Source: Burkholderiaceae bacterium
GTDB taxonomy: Bacteria > Pseudomonadota > Gammaproteobacteria > Burkholderiales > Burkholderiaceae_C
Assembly (NCBI GenBank): GCA_019234815.1
Contig: JAFALA010000115.1
Coordinates: 1 to 33,853, forward strand
Length of the DNA: 33,853 nt
Reading direction: 5' to 3'
Part shown: positions 6,968 to 15,114 of the stretch, in pieces
Layout: each line of letters begins with the position of its first letter
Position numbering within the stretch: position 1 is the first letter of the stretch
Made by a program: the position numbers and the translations under genes
Notes under the pieces: model-generated
Told to the model about the DNA's origin: nothing
What the model saw: only the letters and a program-made list of their open reading frames with translations
Database searches by the model: none

Positions 6968-8992
6968 TCACTGCATCACCACCAGCAGCGTGGCCGCCAG
7001 CGTGACGAAGCTGTAGAGCAGGTAGACGGCAATGCGGCCCTGCTGCAGCAGGCCGACCAGACTGGCCATCCATTCGGCCGCGCGGGCCGCCGGCAGGTAC
7101 AGCCAGCGCCAGAAATGGTCTTCCACGCTCACCTTGTAGCGGGGCCGGGCGTCGAAAGGCGAGGGAAGCTCGCGCTGCATCTGGAAGAAGGGCTCGAAGA
7201 TCTGGCGGATGGGCTGGCCGAATCCTTCCGCGCTGTCCTGCATGCGGGCGGTGCGCGACGGCAGGCCGCAGGCCCAGGCGATGGCGCGCCGCGTGCGGCC
7301 GTGGTAGCGCGTTCGCACGAGCAGGTACGCAAGCGCAAAGCTGGCCAGGATGCCGAGCAGGAAAATCGTCGGGCTGTAGCTGGCCTGCGCGACGCTATTG
7401 GGCGCCAGCAGCCACGCGCCGGCCGGCATCTGGCCGGCCAGGCTGGCGCCGGTGAGCTGCCGGGTCACGGGATCGATCAGGGCGATGAAGGGCACGGGCA
7501 GCAGGCCCAGCGCCAGGCAGCCTGCCGCCAGCCAGCCCATGCCCAGGCGCTCCCGGACACCGGCGTCGTGGGCGTGCTCCAGCTTGTCTTCGCGCGGCAA
7601 GCCCAGGAAGATCACGCCGAAGAACTTGACCATTGTGTAGCCCGCCAGCGCGGCCACGAGGGCGATCAGGGCCGCCACCACGGGAATCAGCATGGTGAGC
7701 AGGGGGACGGGCAGGTCCGGCGTGAACAGGAAGCTTTGCAGCAGCAGCCATTCCGAGACAAAGCCGCCCAGCGGCGGCAAACCCGCGCTCGTGAGCGCGC
7801 CGACCAGCGTCAGCCAGCCCACCCAGGGCATGAAGCGGATCAGGCCGCCCAGCTTGCCCAGGCTGCGCTCGGCCGTGGCATGCAGCACGCTGCCCGCGCC
7901 GAGAAACAGCAGGCTCTTGAAGACCGCATGGCTGGCGACGTGGTAGAGCGTCGCGGTCAGCGCCAGGGCGGCCATGGACGGCATCCGGTAGCTGGCGAAG
8001 ATCAGCGTGAGCCCCATGCCGACGAACAGCAGCCCCATGTTCTCGATCGACGAATAGGCCAGCAGCCGCTTCATGTCGGTCTGGACCGCGGCAAAGACCA
8101 CCCCGTACAAGGCGGTCACGAGGCCCGCCGCCAGCAGCACCGCGCCCCACCACCACAGGCGCAGGTGCAACAGGTCCAGCGACACGCGCAGCAGGCCGTA
8201 GACCGCCGTATTCAGCATCACGCCGCTCATCAGCGCGGAGACCGGCGAGGGCGCGGCCGGATGGGCCTCCGGCAGCCAGATGTGCAGCGGCAGGATGCCG
8301 GCCTTGGCGCCGAAGCCGAACACGGCCAGCAGGAAGCCGGCCGAAGCCCAGAAGGCCGACAACTGCTGCGCGCGCATATTGGCGAAGGTGTAGTCGCCGC
8401 TGCTGGCCTGCAGCACCCCGAAGCACATCAGGATGGCGATGGCGCCAATGCGGGCCATGGTGATGTAGAGGTAGCCCGCATGGCGGACCTCGGCCAGGCG
8501 GTGGTTGGCGGTGACCAGGAAATACGAGGACAGCGCCATGGTCTCCCACATCACCATGAAGCCGTAGGCATCGTCGGCCAGCACCACGCCGACCATGCTT
8601 GCCAGGAAGGCGTGGTATTCCAGGCACAGGAGCCCCGGCGGCGTGCCTTCGCCCTTGCGGAAATAGCCGGCGGCAAAGCTTGAAATGCCGGCCGAGGACG
8701 CGCCGATGACCAGCAGGAAGTAGGCCGACAACTCGTCCAGCCGCAGGTGCAGGTGCAAGCCGGGCAGGCCGATGGGCAGCACGGCGACCTCATGCCGGCC
8801 CGCCAGGCCCGCCGCCGCCAGGCCCGCCAATGCCAGCCCGAGCAATCCGCCCGCCGGGAACAGAACGTGGGCCACAAAGCGAAGCCGCTGCAAGGCCGCC
8901 ACGCCGATGAGGCCGAGGGCCAGCCAGCCGACGACCAGGACAAGGATCCAATCCAGAGCAAGCCAGTCGGTCGGGGGCGTCAGGCTGCTCAC
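6968..8992 (-). CDS. hyfB: Hydrogenase-4-like antiporter-type membrane subunit HyfB
   Basis: A 674-residue NuoL/MrpA-like protein, nearly the same length as E. coli HyfB. The proton-path features are all visible: the glutamate in FMVMWETMAL, the lysine in GFGAKAGILPLHIWLPEAH, the SPVSALMSGVMLN motif and YSSIENMGLL. About 14-16 transmembrane helices are followed by a long C-terminal extension with an amphipathic stretch (about residues 570-640) and a final membrane helix. These are typical of the arm-forming antiporter subunit. The start is GTG 8992 with AGAGG about 8 bases upstream (9000-9004 on the other strand). Only 3 bp separate it from the stop of the ribbon-helix-helix gene, so these two are very likely co-transcribed. 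Confidence 0.92.
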   Translation of the reverse strand: MSSLTPPTDWLALDWILVLVVGWLALGLIGVAALQRLRFVAHVLFPAGGLLGLALAGLAAAGLAGRHEVAVLPIGLPGLHLHLRLDELSAYFLLVIGASSAGISSFAAGYFRKGEGTPPGLLCLEYHAFLASMVGVVLADDAYGFMVMWETMALSSYFLVTANHRLAEVRHAGYLYITMARIGAIAILMCFGVLQASSGDYTFANMRAQQLSAFWASAGFLLAVFGFGAKAGILPLHIWLPEAHPAAPSPVSALMSGVMLNTAVYGLLRVSLDLLHLRLWWWGAVLLAAGLVTALYGVVFAAVQTDMKRLLAYSSIENMGLLFVGMGLTLIFASYRMPSMAALALTATLYHVASHAVFKSLLFLGAGSVLHATAERSLGKLGGLIRFMPWVGWLTLVGALTSAGLPPLGGFVSEWLLLQSFLFTPDLPVPLLTMLIPVVAALIALVAALAGYTMVKFFGVIFLGLPREDKLEHAHDAGVRERLGMGWLAAGCLALGLLPVPFIALIDPVTRQLTGASLAGQMPAGAWLLAPNSVAQASYSPTIFLLGILASFALAYLLVRTRYHGRTRRAIAWACGLPSRTARMQDSAEGFGQPIRQIFEPFFQMQRELPSPFDARPRYKVSVEDHFWRWLYLPAARAAEWMASLVGLLQQGRIAVYLLYSFVTLAATLLVVMQ

Positions 8993-8995
8993 GGG

Positions 8996-9259
8996 TCAAC
9001 CTCTTTTGCCGCTGCGTCCGCGCCTGCCCTGGGCCGTCTTGGCCGGACTATTTGCAGGGCTTTTGGACGACGCCTTGGGCGACGCTTTGTCTGCGGCGCC
9101 GCTGGGCACATAACTCACGCCGTGGTAGGCCAGGAAATCGCGGATCAGCTGGCGCACCACCTGCGAAGGCGTGATATCAAGCTGCGCGCAAAGCTGCTCG
9201 AACGCAGCCTTCTTGTTCGCATCGATCAGCAGCGTCAACCGGGCGGTCTTGAGCTCCAT
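8996..9259 (-). CDS. Small ribbon-helix-helix DNA-binding protein with basic tail
   Basis: An 87-residue protein. Residues 5-47 fit a ribbon-helix-helix (CopG/Arc-like) fold: a short beta strand (ARLTLLID, about 6-13), helix A (about 15-27), the turn DITPSQ, and helix B (VVRQLIRDFLAYHG). Residues 57-87 are low-complexity, rich in Lys, Ser, Ala and Arg, and end in GRRGRSGKRG, a probable nonspecific DNA-binding tail. The start ATG 9259 has GAGGA about 4 bases upstream. It is the first gene of the hyf operon, 3 bp before hyfB, and an inverted repeat lies just upstream of it. Autoregulation of the operon is therefore likely but inferred. It could also be a general nucleoid-type protein or an antitoxin-like protein, but no toxin gene is next to it. 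Confidence 0.75.
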   Translation of the reverse strand: MELKTARLTLLIDANKKAAFEQLCAQLDITPSQVVRQLIRDFLAYHGVSYVPSGAADKASPKASSKSPANSPAKTAQGRRGRSGKRG

Positions 9260-9273
9260 GGATCCTCAGCATG

Positions 9274-9292
9274 GCAATTGAATGTTAATTGC
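9274..9292. promoter_or_regulatory. Inverted repeat upstream of the RHH-hyf operon (candidate operator)
   Basis: GCAATT at 9274-9279 and AATTGC at 9287-9292 form a perfect 6-bp inverted repeat around a 7-bp spacer. The centre lies about 24 bp upstream of the RHH start codon, in an AT-rich patch in otherwise GC-rich DNA. The position would let a ribbon-helix-helix dimer block its own promoter. No strong -35/-10 pair is evident. The remaining 9293-9368 up to the chemoreceptor stop shows nothing clear. Confidence 0.45.
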
Positions 9293-9368
9293 ATGCACAT
9301 GGTACTCCGGCGCGCGCAGGCCGAGAAGTAGGCTGTTCCCATCCCGTTTGTGGAGGCCGCACGCCGCG

Positions 9369-10919
9369 TCAGGCGCGGGCGATCCTGAAGATGGCCACCA
9401 TGTCGTTGAGCAGCGCCGCCTGGTGCTTGAGCGATTCGGCGGCGGCGGCGGTCTGTTCCACCAGCGCCGCGTTCTGCTGGGTCATGTCGTCGAGGTCGGC
9501 GACGGCCTGGTTGATCTGGCCGATGCCGTCGGACTGGCCCGCGCTGGCATTGCTGATTTCGCTGACCGTGGTGCTGACGCGCTGCACGGCGGCGAGGATG
9601 TCGTCCATCGACCGGCCGCCGCGGTTGACCTGCTGGGTGCCGGCGTTCACGCGCTCGACCGAATCCATGATCAGCGTCTTGATCTCCTTGGCGGCCTGGG
9701 CCGAGCGCTGCGCCAGGCTGCGCACTTCGGCCGCGACCACGGCGAAGCCCCGCCCCTGTTCGCCCGCGCGGGCCGCTTCCACGGCGGCGTTCAGGGCCAG
9801 GATGTTGGTCTGGAAGGCCACGCCGTCGATCACCGCGATGATCTCGGAAATCTTGCGGCTCGCCGCCGAAATGCCGTCCATGGTGCTGACCACCTCGTTC
9901 ATCACGGTCGCGCCCGTGCGCGCCTGGCTGGCCGCGGTATCGGCCAGCGCATGGGTCTGCTGGGCGGCCTGGGCCGATTGCGCGACCTGCCGGGTCAGCT
10001 CCTGCATGGAGGTCGAGGTCTGCTGGAGATCCGAGGCCGCCTTTTCAGTGCGGGCCGACAGGTCCTGGCTGCCCGTCGCCACTTCGCTGGAGGCCAGCGT
10101 GATCGATTCGGTGGCCTGGCGTATGCCGTGCACGAGCTCGGTCAGGCGCCCTTGCATGCTCACCACCTCCTGCAGCACGACGCCGATCTCGTCGGGCGCG
10201 CCGGCCTCGATGGGGACGCGCAGATCGCCGGACGCGACCGCATGGATGACCTCGCGCATGGCGCCAAGCCGCCGCCGCAGCCCGCGCACGAACAGCTCCA
10301 CGCCGAGCAGGGCCAGCGCGCCCGCGAGCGCCACCAGGACCAGGGTGACCGTGGCATCCCTGCGGGCCAGGCGGGCCACGTCGTCGACATAGACGCCGGA
10401 GCCGATCACCCAGCCCCAGGCCTTGAACGCGGTGACGAAGGAGCGCTTGGGCTCGGGCTCGCTGGAACCCGGCTTGGGCCACAGGTAGTCCACATAGCCG
10501 GAGCCGCTGTCGCGCACCGTGTGCGCCATCTCGACGAACAAGGCCTTGCCTTTGGGGTCCTTGATGCCGCTCAGGTCCTGGCCGTTGAGCTCGGGCTTGA
10601 CCGGATGCATGACCATGGTCGGATGCAGGTCGTTGATCCAGATGTACTCGTCGCCCGAGTAGCGGATCTTGCCGATCTCGGCCGCTGCCGCGGCGCGTGC
10701 GGCGGCCTCGCTGAGCTCGCCGGACTTGGCCTTGTCGAGATAGCCTTGCGCGATCTTTTCGGCCGCCTTGAGCTGCTCCACCGTGGTCTGCATCTTGACG
10801 GCGAGCAGGCTGTCGGAGGCCCGCGAGGTCAGCAGCGCGATCACGGCCACGAAGGCCAGCACCACCAACACCACGGCCAGCCGCAGACGCGTCGCCAGCA
10901 TCAAGGTCGTCTTGAACAT
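9369..10919 (-). CDS. Methyl-accepting chemotaxis protein with single-Cache sensor
   Basis: A 516-residue chemoreceptor. Order: TM1 (about 11-30), a periplasmic single-Cache (sCache_2-type) domain (about 40-188) with the typical [21 protein letters not shown] and [14 protein letters not shown] stretches, TM2 (about 191-211), HAMP, and a signalling domain whose tip reads [20 protein letters not shown]. sCache_2 receptors often sense small organic acids; the ligand here is unknown. The start ATG 10919 was preferred over an upstream in-frame codon because AGGAGT precedes it and TM1 follows at once. It ends in FRIARA and has no C-terminal CheR/CheB-binding pentapeptide. It lies divergent from marR and upstream of the RHH-hyf operon, but a 109-bp gap suggests separate control. 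Confidence 0.93.
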   Translation of the reverse strand: MFKTTLMLATRLRLAVVLVVLAFVAVIALLTSRASDSLLAVKMQTTVEQLKAAEKIAQGYLDKAKSGELSEAAARAAAAAEIGKIRYSGDEYIWINDLHPTMVMHPVKPELNGQDLSGIKDPKGKALFVEMAHTVRDSGSGYVDYLWPKPGSSEPEPKRSFVTAFKAWGWVIGSGVYVDDVARLARRDATVTLVLVALAGALALLGVELFVRGLRRRLGAMREVIHAVASGDLRVPIEAGAPDEIGVVLQEVVSMQGRLTELVHGIRQATESITLASSEVATGSQDLSARTEKAASDLQQTSTSMQELTRQVAQSAQAAQQTHALADTAASQARTGATVMNEVVSTMDGISAASRKISEIIAVIDGVAFQTNILALNAAVEAARAGEQGRGFAVVAAEVRSLAQRSAQAAKEIKTLIMDSVERVNAGTQQVNRGGRSMDDILAAVQRVSTTVSEISNASAGQSDGIGQINQAVADLDDMTQQNAALVEQTAAAAESLKHQAALLNDMVAIFRIARA

Positions 10920-10950
10920 CACCGACTCCTGAGAAGATATGGAGGCGTTC

Positions 10951-10976
10951 GACTCGACGTCTGGCCCCTTCGAGTC
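10951..10976. promoter_or_regulatory. 7-bp inverted repeat upstream of the Cache chemoreceptor
   Basis: GACTCGA (10951-10957) and TCGAGTC (10970-10976) are perfect inverted arms around a 12-bp spacer, 32-57 bp upstream of the chemoreceptor start codon. This could be a regulator site or an RNA hairpin in the 5' leader. No cognate regulator is evident. Confidence 0.35.
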
Positions 10977-11065
10977 AGTGTATGGGATCCACGCGGCGGC
11001 CCCCGCCAAATTGCGGGCCGCGCGGCCGGTCCGGACGCGAGGGCATTGACGTAGAACAAATCATG

Positions 11066-11095
11066 TTGCAAAACATTGCCTAGGCAACTTATAAT
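11066..11095 (+). promoter_or_regulatory. marR promoter with internal operator
   Basis: A sigma-70 type promoter is visible: -35 TTGCAA at 11066-11071, an 18-bp spacer, and a perfect -10 TATAAT at 11090-11095. The 12-bp palindrome TTGCCTAGGCAA (11076-11087) fills the spacer, so a bound repressor would block RNA polymerase. The marR start codon is 24 bp after the -10. Confidence 0.75.
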
Positions 11096-11118
11096 CAGGC
11101 AAACCAGGAATGGAAACC

Positions 11119-11562
11119 ATGAGCACCAAGTCCGATCAGGCCAGTTTCGAGCATCGCCGCTATGTCGCGCGGCTGGTGCACCAGGCGCAGTCCGCGATGG
11201 TCGCTTCGCTCGACAAGGCGCTTGCGCCTTTTGATCTGTCGGCGGCACAGTACGCCATCCTGTCGACGCTGGCCTCGGGCCGCGCCGATACCGCGGCGCA
11301 GATCTGCAAGGAGATCTCGTACAGCCCGGGCGCCATGACGCGGATGCTCAACCGGCTGGAAGACAAGGGCCTGATCGTCCGCACGGAATTCCCGGACAAC
11401 CGCCGGATGACCAAGCTTGAACTGTCCGAAAAGGGTCGCTCGGCCTTTCCGGCCATGCTGGCATCGTCCGGCCGGGTCATCGACGGGTATTTCGGCGCTT
11501 TTGAGCCGGCTGAATTGCGGCAGCTCGAGGTCTTGCTGAATAAGATGATGCGCAGGGCCTGA
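11119..11562 (+). CDS. MarR-family transcriptional regulator
   Basis: A 147-residue winged-helix regulator of the MarR family. Visible parts are the N-terminal dimerisation helix (about 10-35), the HTH region with DTAAQICKEISYSPGAMTRMLNRLEDKGLI (shown here in pieces: helix AAQICKEI and recognition helix SPGAMTRMLNRLEDKG), and the wing with DNRRMTKLELSEKGR. ATG 11119 was chosen over ATG 11110 because AGGA at 11106-11109 is correctly spaced only for 11119. It lies 53 bp upstream of ytcA and shares an identical palindrome with it. This argues that it represses itself and the efflux operon until an inducer binds. The inducer is unknown, but aromatic or phenolic acids are common for MarR proteins. 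Confidence 0.9.
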   Translation: MSTKSDQASFEHRRYVARLVHQAQSAMVASLDKALAPFDLSAAQYAILSTLASGRADTAAQICKEISYSPGAMTRMLNRLEDKGLIVRTEFPDNRRMTKLELSEKGRSAFPAMLASSGRVIDGYFGAFEPAELRQLEVLLNKMMRRA

Positions 11563-11579
11563 ATTTTTTTATCATCAAT

Positions 11580-11593
11580 ATTGCCTAGGCAAT
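11580..11593. promoter_or_regulatory. MarR operator upstream of ytcA-mdtNOP
   Basis: ATTGCCTAGGCAAT (11580-11593) is a perfect 14-bp palindrome with the same 12-bp core as the site in the marR promoter. It lies 23 bp upstream of the ytcA start codon, within the probable core promoter or start region. An AT-rich stretch (11562-11580) precedes it. The exact -35/-10 for ytcA is not clear. Confidence 0.75.
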
Positions 11594-11615
11594 TTTATGC
11601 ATGGAGTGCAAAACC

Positions 11616-11897
11616 ATGAGGAAAGAACTGCGAGCCGGACTGATGTGTCTGGCCTTTGTCGCGCAGCCGCTGCGCGCGCTGGCGGACACCGCGCCGTCCA
11701 TCAGCGTGCTGGGCGCCTTTTTTCCCGACTGGATGTTCTGCGGCCTGGGTTCGCTGTTGGTGACGGTGCCGCTCGCCCAGGTCCTGGCCGGATCGGCCTG
11801 GGGGCAGGCCCTCGGCGCGCGCTGGCGGCTGGCGCTGAACATCGCTGCATTTGCCCTGCTGGCCATGGTGGGCTGGCTGCTGTGGTTCAAGAATTGA
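11616..11897 (+). CDS. ytcA: YtcA-like small membrane protein of the efflux operon
   Basis: A 93-residue protein with an N-terminal export-like segment (about 1-24, possible cleavage after ALA), the family-like stretch PSISVLGAFFPDWMFC (about 27-42), and two hydrophobic helices (about 43-60 and 72-91). In E. coli the small YtcA protein is encoded beside mdtNOP, and the resemblance of this segment and the same gene order support the assignment. The E. coli protein is annotated as a lipoprotein; here no convincing lipobox is present. ATG 11616 is chosen over 11601 because GGAG at 11603-11606 is well placed for it. Its role is unknown, probably an accessory to the pump. It is the first gene after the operator. 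Confidence 0.75.
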   Translation: MRKELRAGLMCLAFVAQPLRALADTAPSISVLGAFFPDWMFCGLGSLLVTVPLAQVLAGSAWGQALGARWRLALNIAAFALLAMVGWLLWFKN

Positions 11898-11910
11898 GAG
11901 GAAAACGGTC

Positions 11911-12963
11911 ATGAGTGAGCAAGCCAAGCGCAACAAAATGGCGGCCAAGGGACTGGCACTGTTGATCTGTGCCGTCGCCGTGGGCAGCGCCGTCTACCTG
12001 ACCTGGACCCTGGACCAGGCGCCCCGCACGGACGACGCCTATGTGTATGCCGACACGGTGCAGGTCGCGCCCGAGGTCAGCGGGCGCATCGTCGAGATGG
12101 CGGTGCACGACAACCAGAGCGTCCGTCGCGGCGACCTGCTGTTCCGCATCGATGCCCGGCCTTACGAAGCCAGTCTGGCGAAGGCCGAAGCCAGCCTGCA
12201 TGCGCTGGACGAGGAGATCATGCTGACCCAGCGCAGCGTCGACGCGCAGCGCCTGGGCGCCAAGGGCGCCCACGCCGCCGTCGAGAAGGCGCAGGCGGCG
12301 GCCGATCAGGCCGCCGACACCTTGAAGCGCCTGGAGCCGCTGGGCGGCAGCGACTACCTCGCGGCCGAGCAGTTGGATCAGGCGCGCACCGCCCGCCGCT
12401 CGGCGCAGGCGCAATTGCAGGCGGCCCAGCTGGATGCGGCGCGGGCCAGCGCCGGCATCGGCGGGGTGGACGCGCTCGTGGCCAGGCGCGAAGTCATCCG
12501 GGCCGAGATCGCATTGGCCCGCTTGAACCTGGACTACACCTCGGTGCAGGCGCCGTTCGACGGCACGGTGCTGAACCTCAAGACCACGGCGGGCCAGTTC
12601 GCGGCCGCCGGCCATCCTGTCTTCACGCTGCTCAACACCGGCCGCTGGTGGGTGGTGGCCAATTTCCGCGAGACCGAACTCGAACACATCCGCACCGGCG
12701 AGGCGGCCCGGGTGTACGTGCTGGGAACCCAGTCGCGCCGCTTCGACGCGGTGGTCGAGTCCAAGGGCATCGGCGTGTTCCCGGACGACGGCGGCGGCGA
12801 GGTGGCTGGCTTGCCCCGGGTGCCGCGTTCGATCAACTGGGTTCGGGTGGCGCAGCGTTTCCCGGTGCGGATGCTGGTGAAGGACCCGGATCCCGAACTG
12901 TTCCGCCTGGGGGCCTCGGCGGTGGCGGAGATGCGCCCGGCGGCTGAATCGTCCTCGCATTGA
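11911..12963 (+). CDS. mdtN: HlyD/EmrA-type periplasmic adaptor of the efflux pump
   Basis: A 350-residue membrane fusion protein. Order: a short cytoplasmic N-terminus, one TM helix (about 13-32), the first lipoyl half (DDAYVYADTVQVAPEVSGRI, about 41-60), a long coiled-coil hairpin (about 82-200), the second lipoyl half (VQAPFDGTVLNLKTTAGQ) and a beta-barrel region (WWVVANFRETELEHI onward). It should bridge the inner-membrane FUSC protein MdtO and the outer-membrane channel MdtP. ATG 11911 has GAGAGGA about 9 bases upstream. It starts 13 bp after ytcA. The order ytcA-mdtN-mdtO-mdtP matches E. coli, where the pump is linked to resistance to cationic drugs and dyes. Confidence 0.9.
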   Translation: MSEQAKRNKMAAKGLALLICAVAVGSAVYLTWTLDQAPRTDDAYVYADTVQVAPEVSGRIVEMAVHDNQSVRRGDLLFRIDARPYEASLAKAEASLHALDEEIMLTQRSVDAQRLGAKGAHAAVEKAQAAADQAADTLKRLEPLGGSDYLAAEQLDQARTARRSAQAQLQAAQLDAARASAGIGGVDALVARREVIRAEIALARLNLDYTSVQAPFDGTVLNLKTTAGQFAAAGHPVFTLLNTGRWWVVANFRETELEHIRTGEAARVYVLGTQSRRFDAVVESKGIGVFPDDGGGEVAGLPRVPRSINWVRVAQRFPVRMLVKDPDPELFRLGASAVAEMRPAAESSSH

Positions 12964-13020
12964 GCGCCAGCCGTGTGCTGACCGGATGTGTTTCCGATGA
13001 CTACCCGAGGCGGACCTGAC

Positions 13021-15105
13021 ATGTTGAGCGAATTGCGGCAGGCGCTGGCGCCTTTCCCGGGCCGAATGGACACCATGTGGCGCTACGTGGTGAGCAGCGC
13101 CTTGGTCATCACGATTTCCATGGCGCTGCAGGTGCCCTTTCTGGCAATCTCGCTGATCATGGTGTTCTTCGTCGTGCAGGAGAACACGGTGCTGTCGCGT
13201 CTGTTCGGCAAGGTGATGGTGATCGGCACGACGCTGGGCGTGGGCGCGGCCATCGTGCTGCTGCGCTTCACCATCGACTACCCGCTCTGGCGCATCGTGG
13301 GCGCTTGCGTGATTGCCTTTGCCGGCATGTACTTCCTGCGCATCAGCCGCCTCGGTGCCATGGGCTTTATGTTGGCACTGACCACGGTATATGCCCAGAG
13401 CCTGGTCGACCTGACCGATTCAAGCGAAGCGCTGTTGCGCGGCCTGCTGTGGTTCTGGATGGCCTGCGTCTACCCCTCGCTGCTGACCATGGGCGTGAAT
13501 GCGCTGTTCCGGCCGGCGCATCCGGCGCGCCTGCTGCGCGACGAGCAGTTGCGCCAGCTCGGTGAGGTGCATGCGCAGCTCGAAGCCGCGGCGCAGGGGC
13601 GCCCGCTGCGCCCCATGTCGCCCGACCAGGTCGAGCAGGGTGTGTTGACGCTGCATCGCCACCTGGGTTTCGCGGCCATGGACGATGCCGGCATCGAAGC
13701 GACGCGCGGGCGGCAGCTGATGCGCGTCGCCGCCATCGACCGCCTGCACACCGCGGCGGCGCAGTTGGCACTGTCGGCGCAAGCTCTCAGCGAGGCGGAC
13801 CGCGCCCGCTGCCGGGCCCTGCAGCTGACCTGCCAGGCCTTGATCGGCGCGATCGAACAGGGGCGGAACTTTGCCGGCGCCGAGCTGCCGACCTACGAGA
13901 GCTCAGCCGGCTCCCATCTCCAGCCCGTGCTGCAGGAGATCGGGCAGGCCTTCGCGCATTTTGCCGAGGCGGACCTTGATCAGGGCGTGCAGCCTGGCGT
14001 GGCGCCGGCCGCCGCACCCGCGCTGGCGCCGGACGCTTTTGACAATCCGCGCTATGCCCAGTTTGCGCTCAAGTCGGTGCTGTCGGCGCTGATCTGCTAC
14101 TGCTTCTATACGGCCCTGGCCTGGCCCGGCATCCACACGGCGATGCTGACCTGCCTGATCATGGCCCTGCCCAGCCTGGGGGCGACCTCGCACAAGGGCT
14201 TGCTGCGGATCTTCGGCTGCGCCATCGGCTCGGTGCTGGGCCTGCTCGCCACGGTGTTTGTCGTGCCCCACCTGGACGGCATCGTCGGGCTGCTGGCCCT
14301 CAGCCTGCCCGTGGTCGCGCTCAGCGGCTGGGTCGCCGCGGGCTCGCCGCGCATCAGCTACCTGGGCGTGCAGATCATGTTCGCGTTTGCGCTGGGTGTG
14401 TACGGACATTTCGGTCCCGGCACCGACCTGACCGAATTCCGCGACCGCATGGTGGGCATTGTCGTCGGCGTTGCCGCTTCGCTGGCCATGTTCGTCTGGG
14501 TGTGGCCGGAGCGGGAGGGCGCGCAATTGCGTGGCCAACTGGCCCGGCTGCTGCGGGCCATTGCGGCGGTCGGATCCGCCGCTGTCGGCGCCAGCTCGGC
14601 AGGGCCCGCAGGGTCCGCGCAGGCGGGGCACCAGGCCCGCCTGTGCGCCTGGTCGTTGCTGCGCGATAACCGCGAGCTGCAGGCCCGGGTGGCGCTGGAG
14701 CCGGGTCTGGAGCAGGCCCACGGCGCGGTCAACCGCCGGCTCACCACGGCGCTGGCCCAAGGGCAGGCCGTGCTGATGGCGCTTCACCACCTGAGCCTGC
14801 AGATGGAGCAGCGCCAGCAGGCGCTGGAGCCCGCGCAGCGCCAGGCCATCGCGGCTTGCGTGGCCGAGTGCCACGAGGAGCTCGAGGCGGTGGCTGCGTA
14901 TCTCGAGCAATGGGAAGAGGAAGGCAGCGAGCCTGAACCCGCTGAAGCCGTGTTTGCCGTCATCGGCGATGCACCGCGCCTGGCGGCGCGGCGCCAGGCC
15001 TTGCAGAATGCCGGGCTGCCGGAGCCCCTGGCCGGGGCCGCCCACGAGGCGCTCGATTGCCTGCTGCCCTTGTTGAACACCTGCGCCATGGGCGCAACCT
15101 CCTGA
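13021..15105 (+). CDS. mdtO: FUSC-family inner-membrane efflux protein
   Basis: A 694-residue protein with the FUSC-like (aromatic acid exporter/AaeB-YccS-MdtO) architecture. A first membrane block of about five to six helices (about 18-165) is followed by a soluble cytoplasmic region (about 170-340), a second membrane block (about 345-490) and a C-terminal soluble region rich in Ala and Gln. The length is close to E. coli MdtO. FUSC proteins are thought to export aromatic or hydrophobic acids together with an HlyD adaptor. ATG 13021 was chosen because GAGGCGG (13007-13013) is correctly spaced; earlier in-frame GTG 12988 and ATG 12997 lack such a site. It starts 57 bp after mdtN and ends 9 bp before mdtP. 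Confidence 0.9.
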   Translation: MLSELRQALAPFPGRMDTMWRYVVSSALVITISMALQVPFLAISLIMVFFVVQENTVLSRLFGKVMVIGTTLGVGAAIVLLRFTIDYPLWRIVGACVIAFAGMYFLRISRLGAMGFMLALTTVYAQSLVDLTDSSEALLRGLLWFWMACVYPSLLTMGVNALFRPAHPARLLRDEQLRQLGEVHAQLEAAAQGRPLRPMSPDQVEQGVLTLHRHLGFAAMDDAGIEATRGRQLMRVAAIDRLHTAAAQLALSAQALSEADRARCRALQLTCQALIGAIEQGRNFAGAELPTYESSAGSHLQPVLQEIGQAFAHFAEADLDQGVQPGVAPAAAPALAPDAFDNPRYAQFALKSVLSALICYCFYTALAWPGIHTAMLTCLIMALPSLGATSHKGLLRIFGCAIGSVLGLLATVFVVPHLDGIVGLLALSLPVVALSGWVAAGSPRISYLGVQIMFAFALGVYGHFGPGTDLTEFRDRMVGIVVGVAASLAMFVWVWPEREGAQLRGQLARLLRAIAAVGSAAVGASSAGPAGSAQAGHQARLCAWSLLRDNRELQARVALEPGLEQAHGAVNRRLTTALAQGQAVLMALHHLSLQMEQRQQALEPAQRQAIAACVAECHEELEAVAAYLEQWEEEGSEPEPAEAVFAVIGDAPRLAARRQALQNAGLPEPLAGAAHEALDCLLPLLNTCAMGATS

Positions 15106-15114
15106 GGGGATGAC

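Noticed and set aside
6836..8683. A 615-codon plus-strand open frame opposite hyfB, and similar long frames opposite hyfG (2739-3953) and hyfC (6031-7005)
   Set aside because: The minus-strand hyf genes are unmistakable by motifs and spacing; the plus-strand frames are low-complexity Gln/His/Arg-rich shadows.
2388..8992. Annotation of the hyf operon as a functional formate hydrogenlyase or as respiratory complex I
   Set aside because: The Ni ligands, formate dehydrogenase and ferredoxin subunits are missing, so hydrogenlyase is unlikely. HyfB/C/E/F-type subunits and the lack of nuoA, E-G, I and J argue against complex I.
11016..11027. Perfect 12-bp palindrome GGCCGCGCGGCC between the Cache receptor and marR
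   Set aside because: An all-GC palindrome in GC-rich DNA is expected by chance, and it is not repeated at any other promoter in the window.
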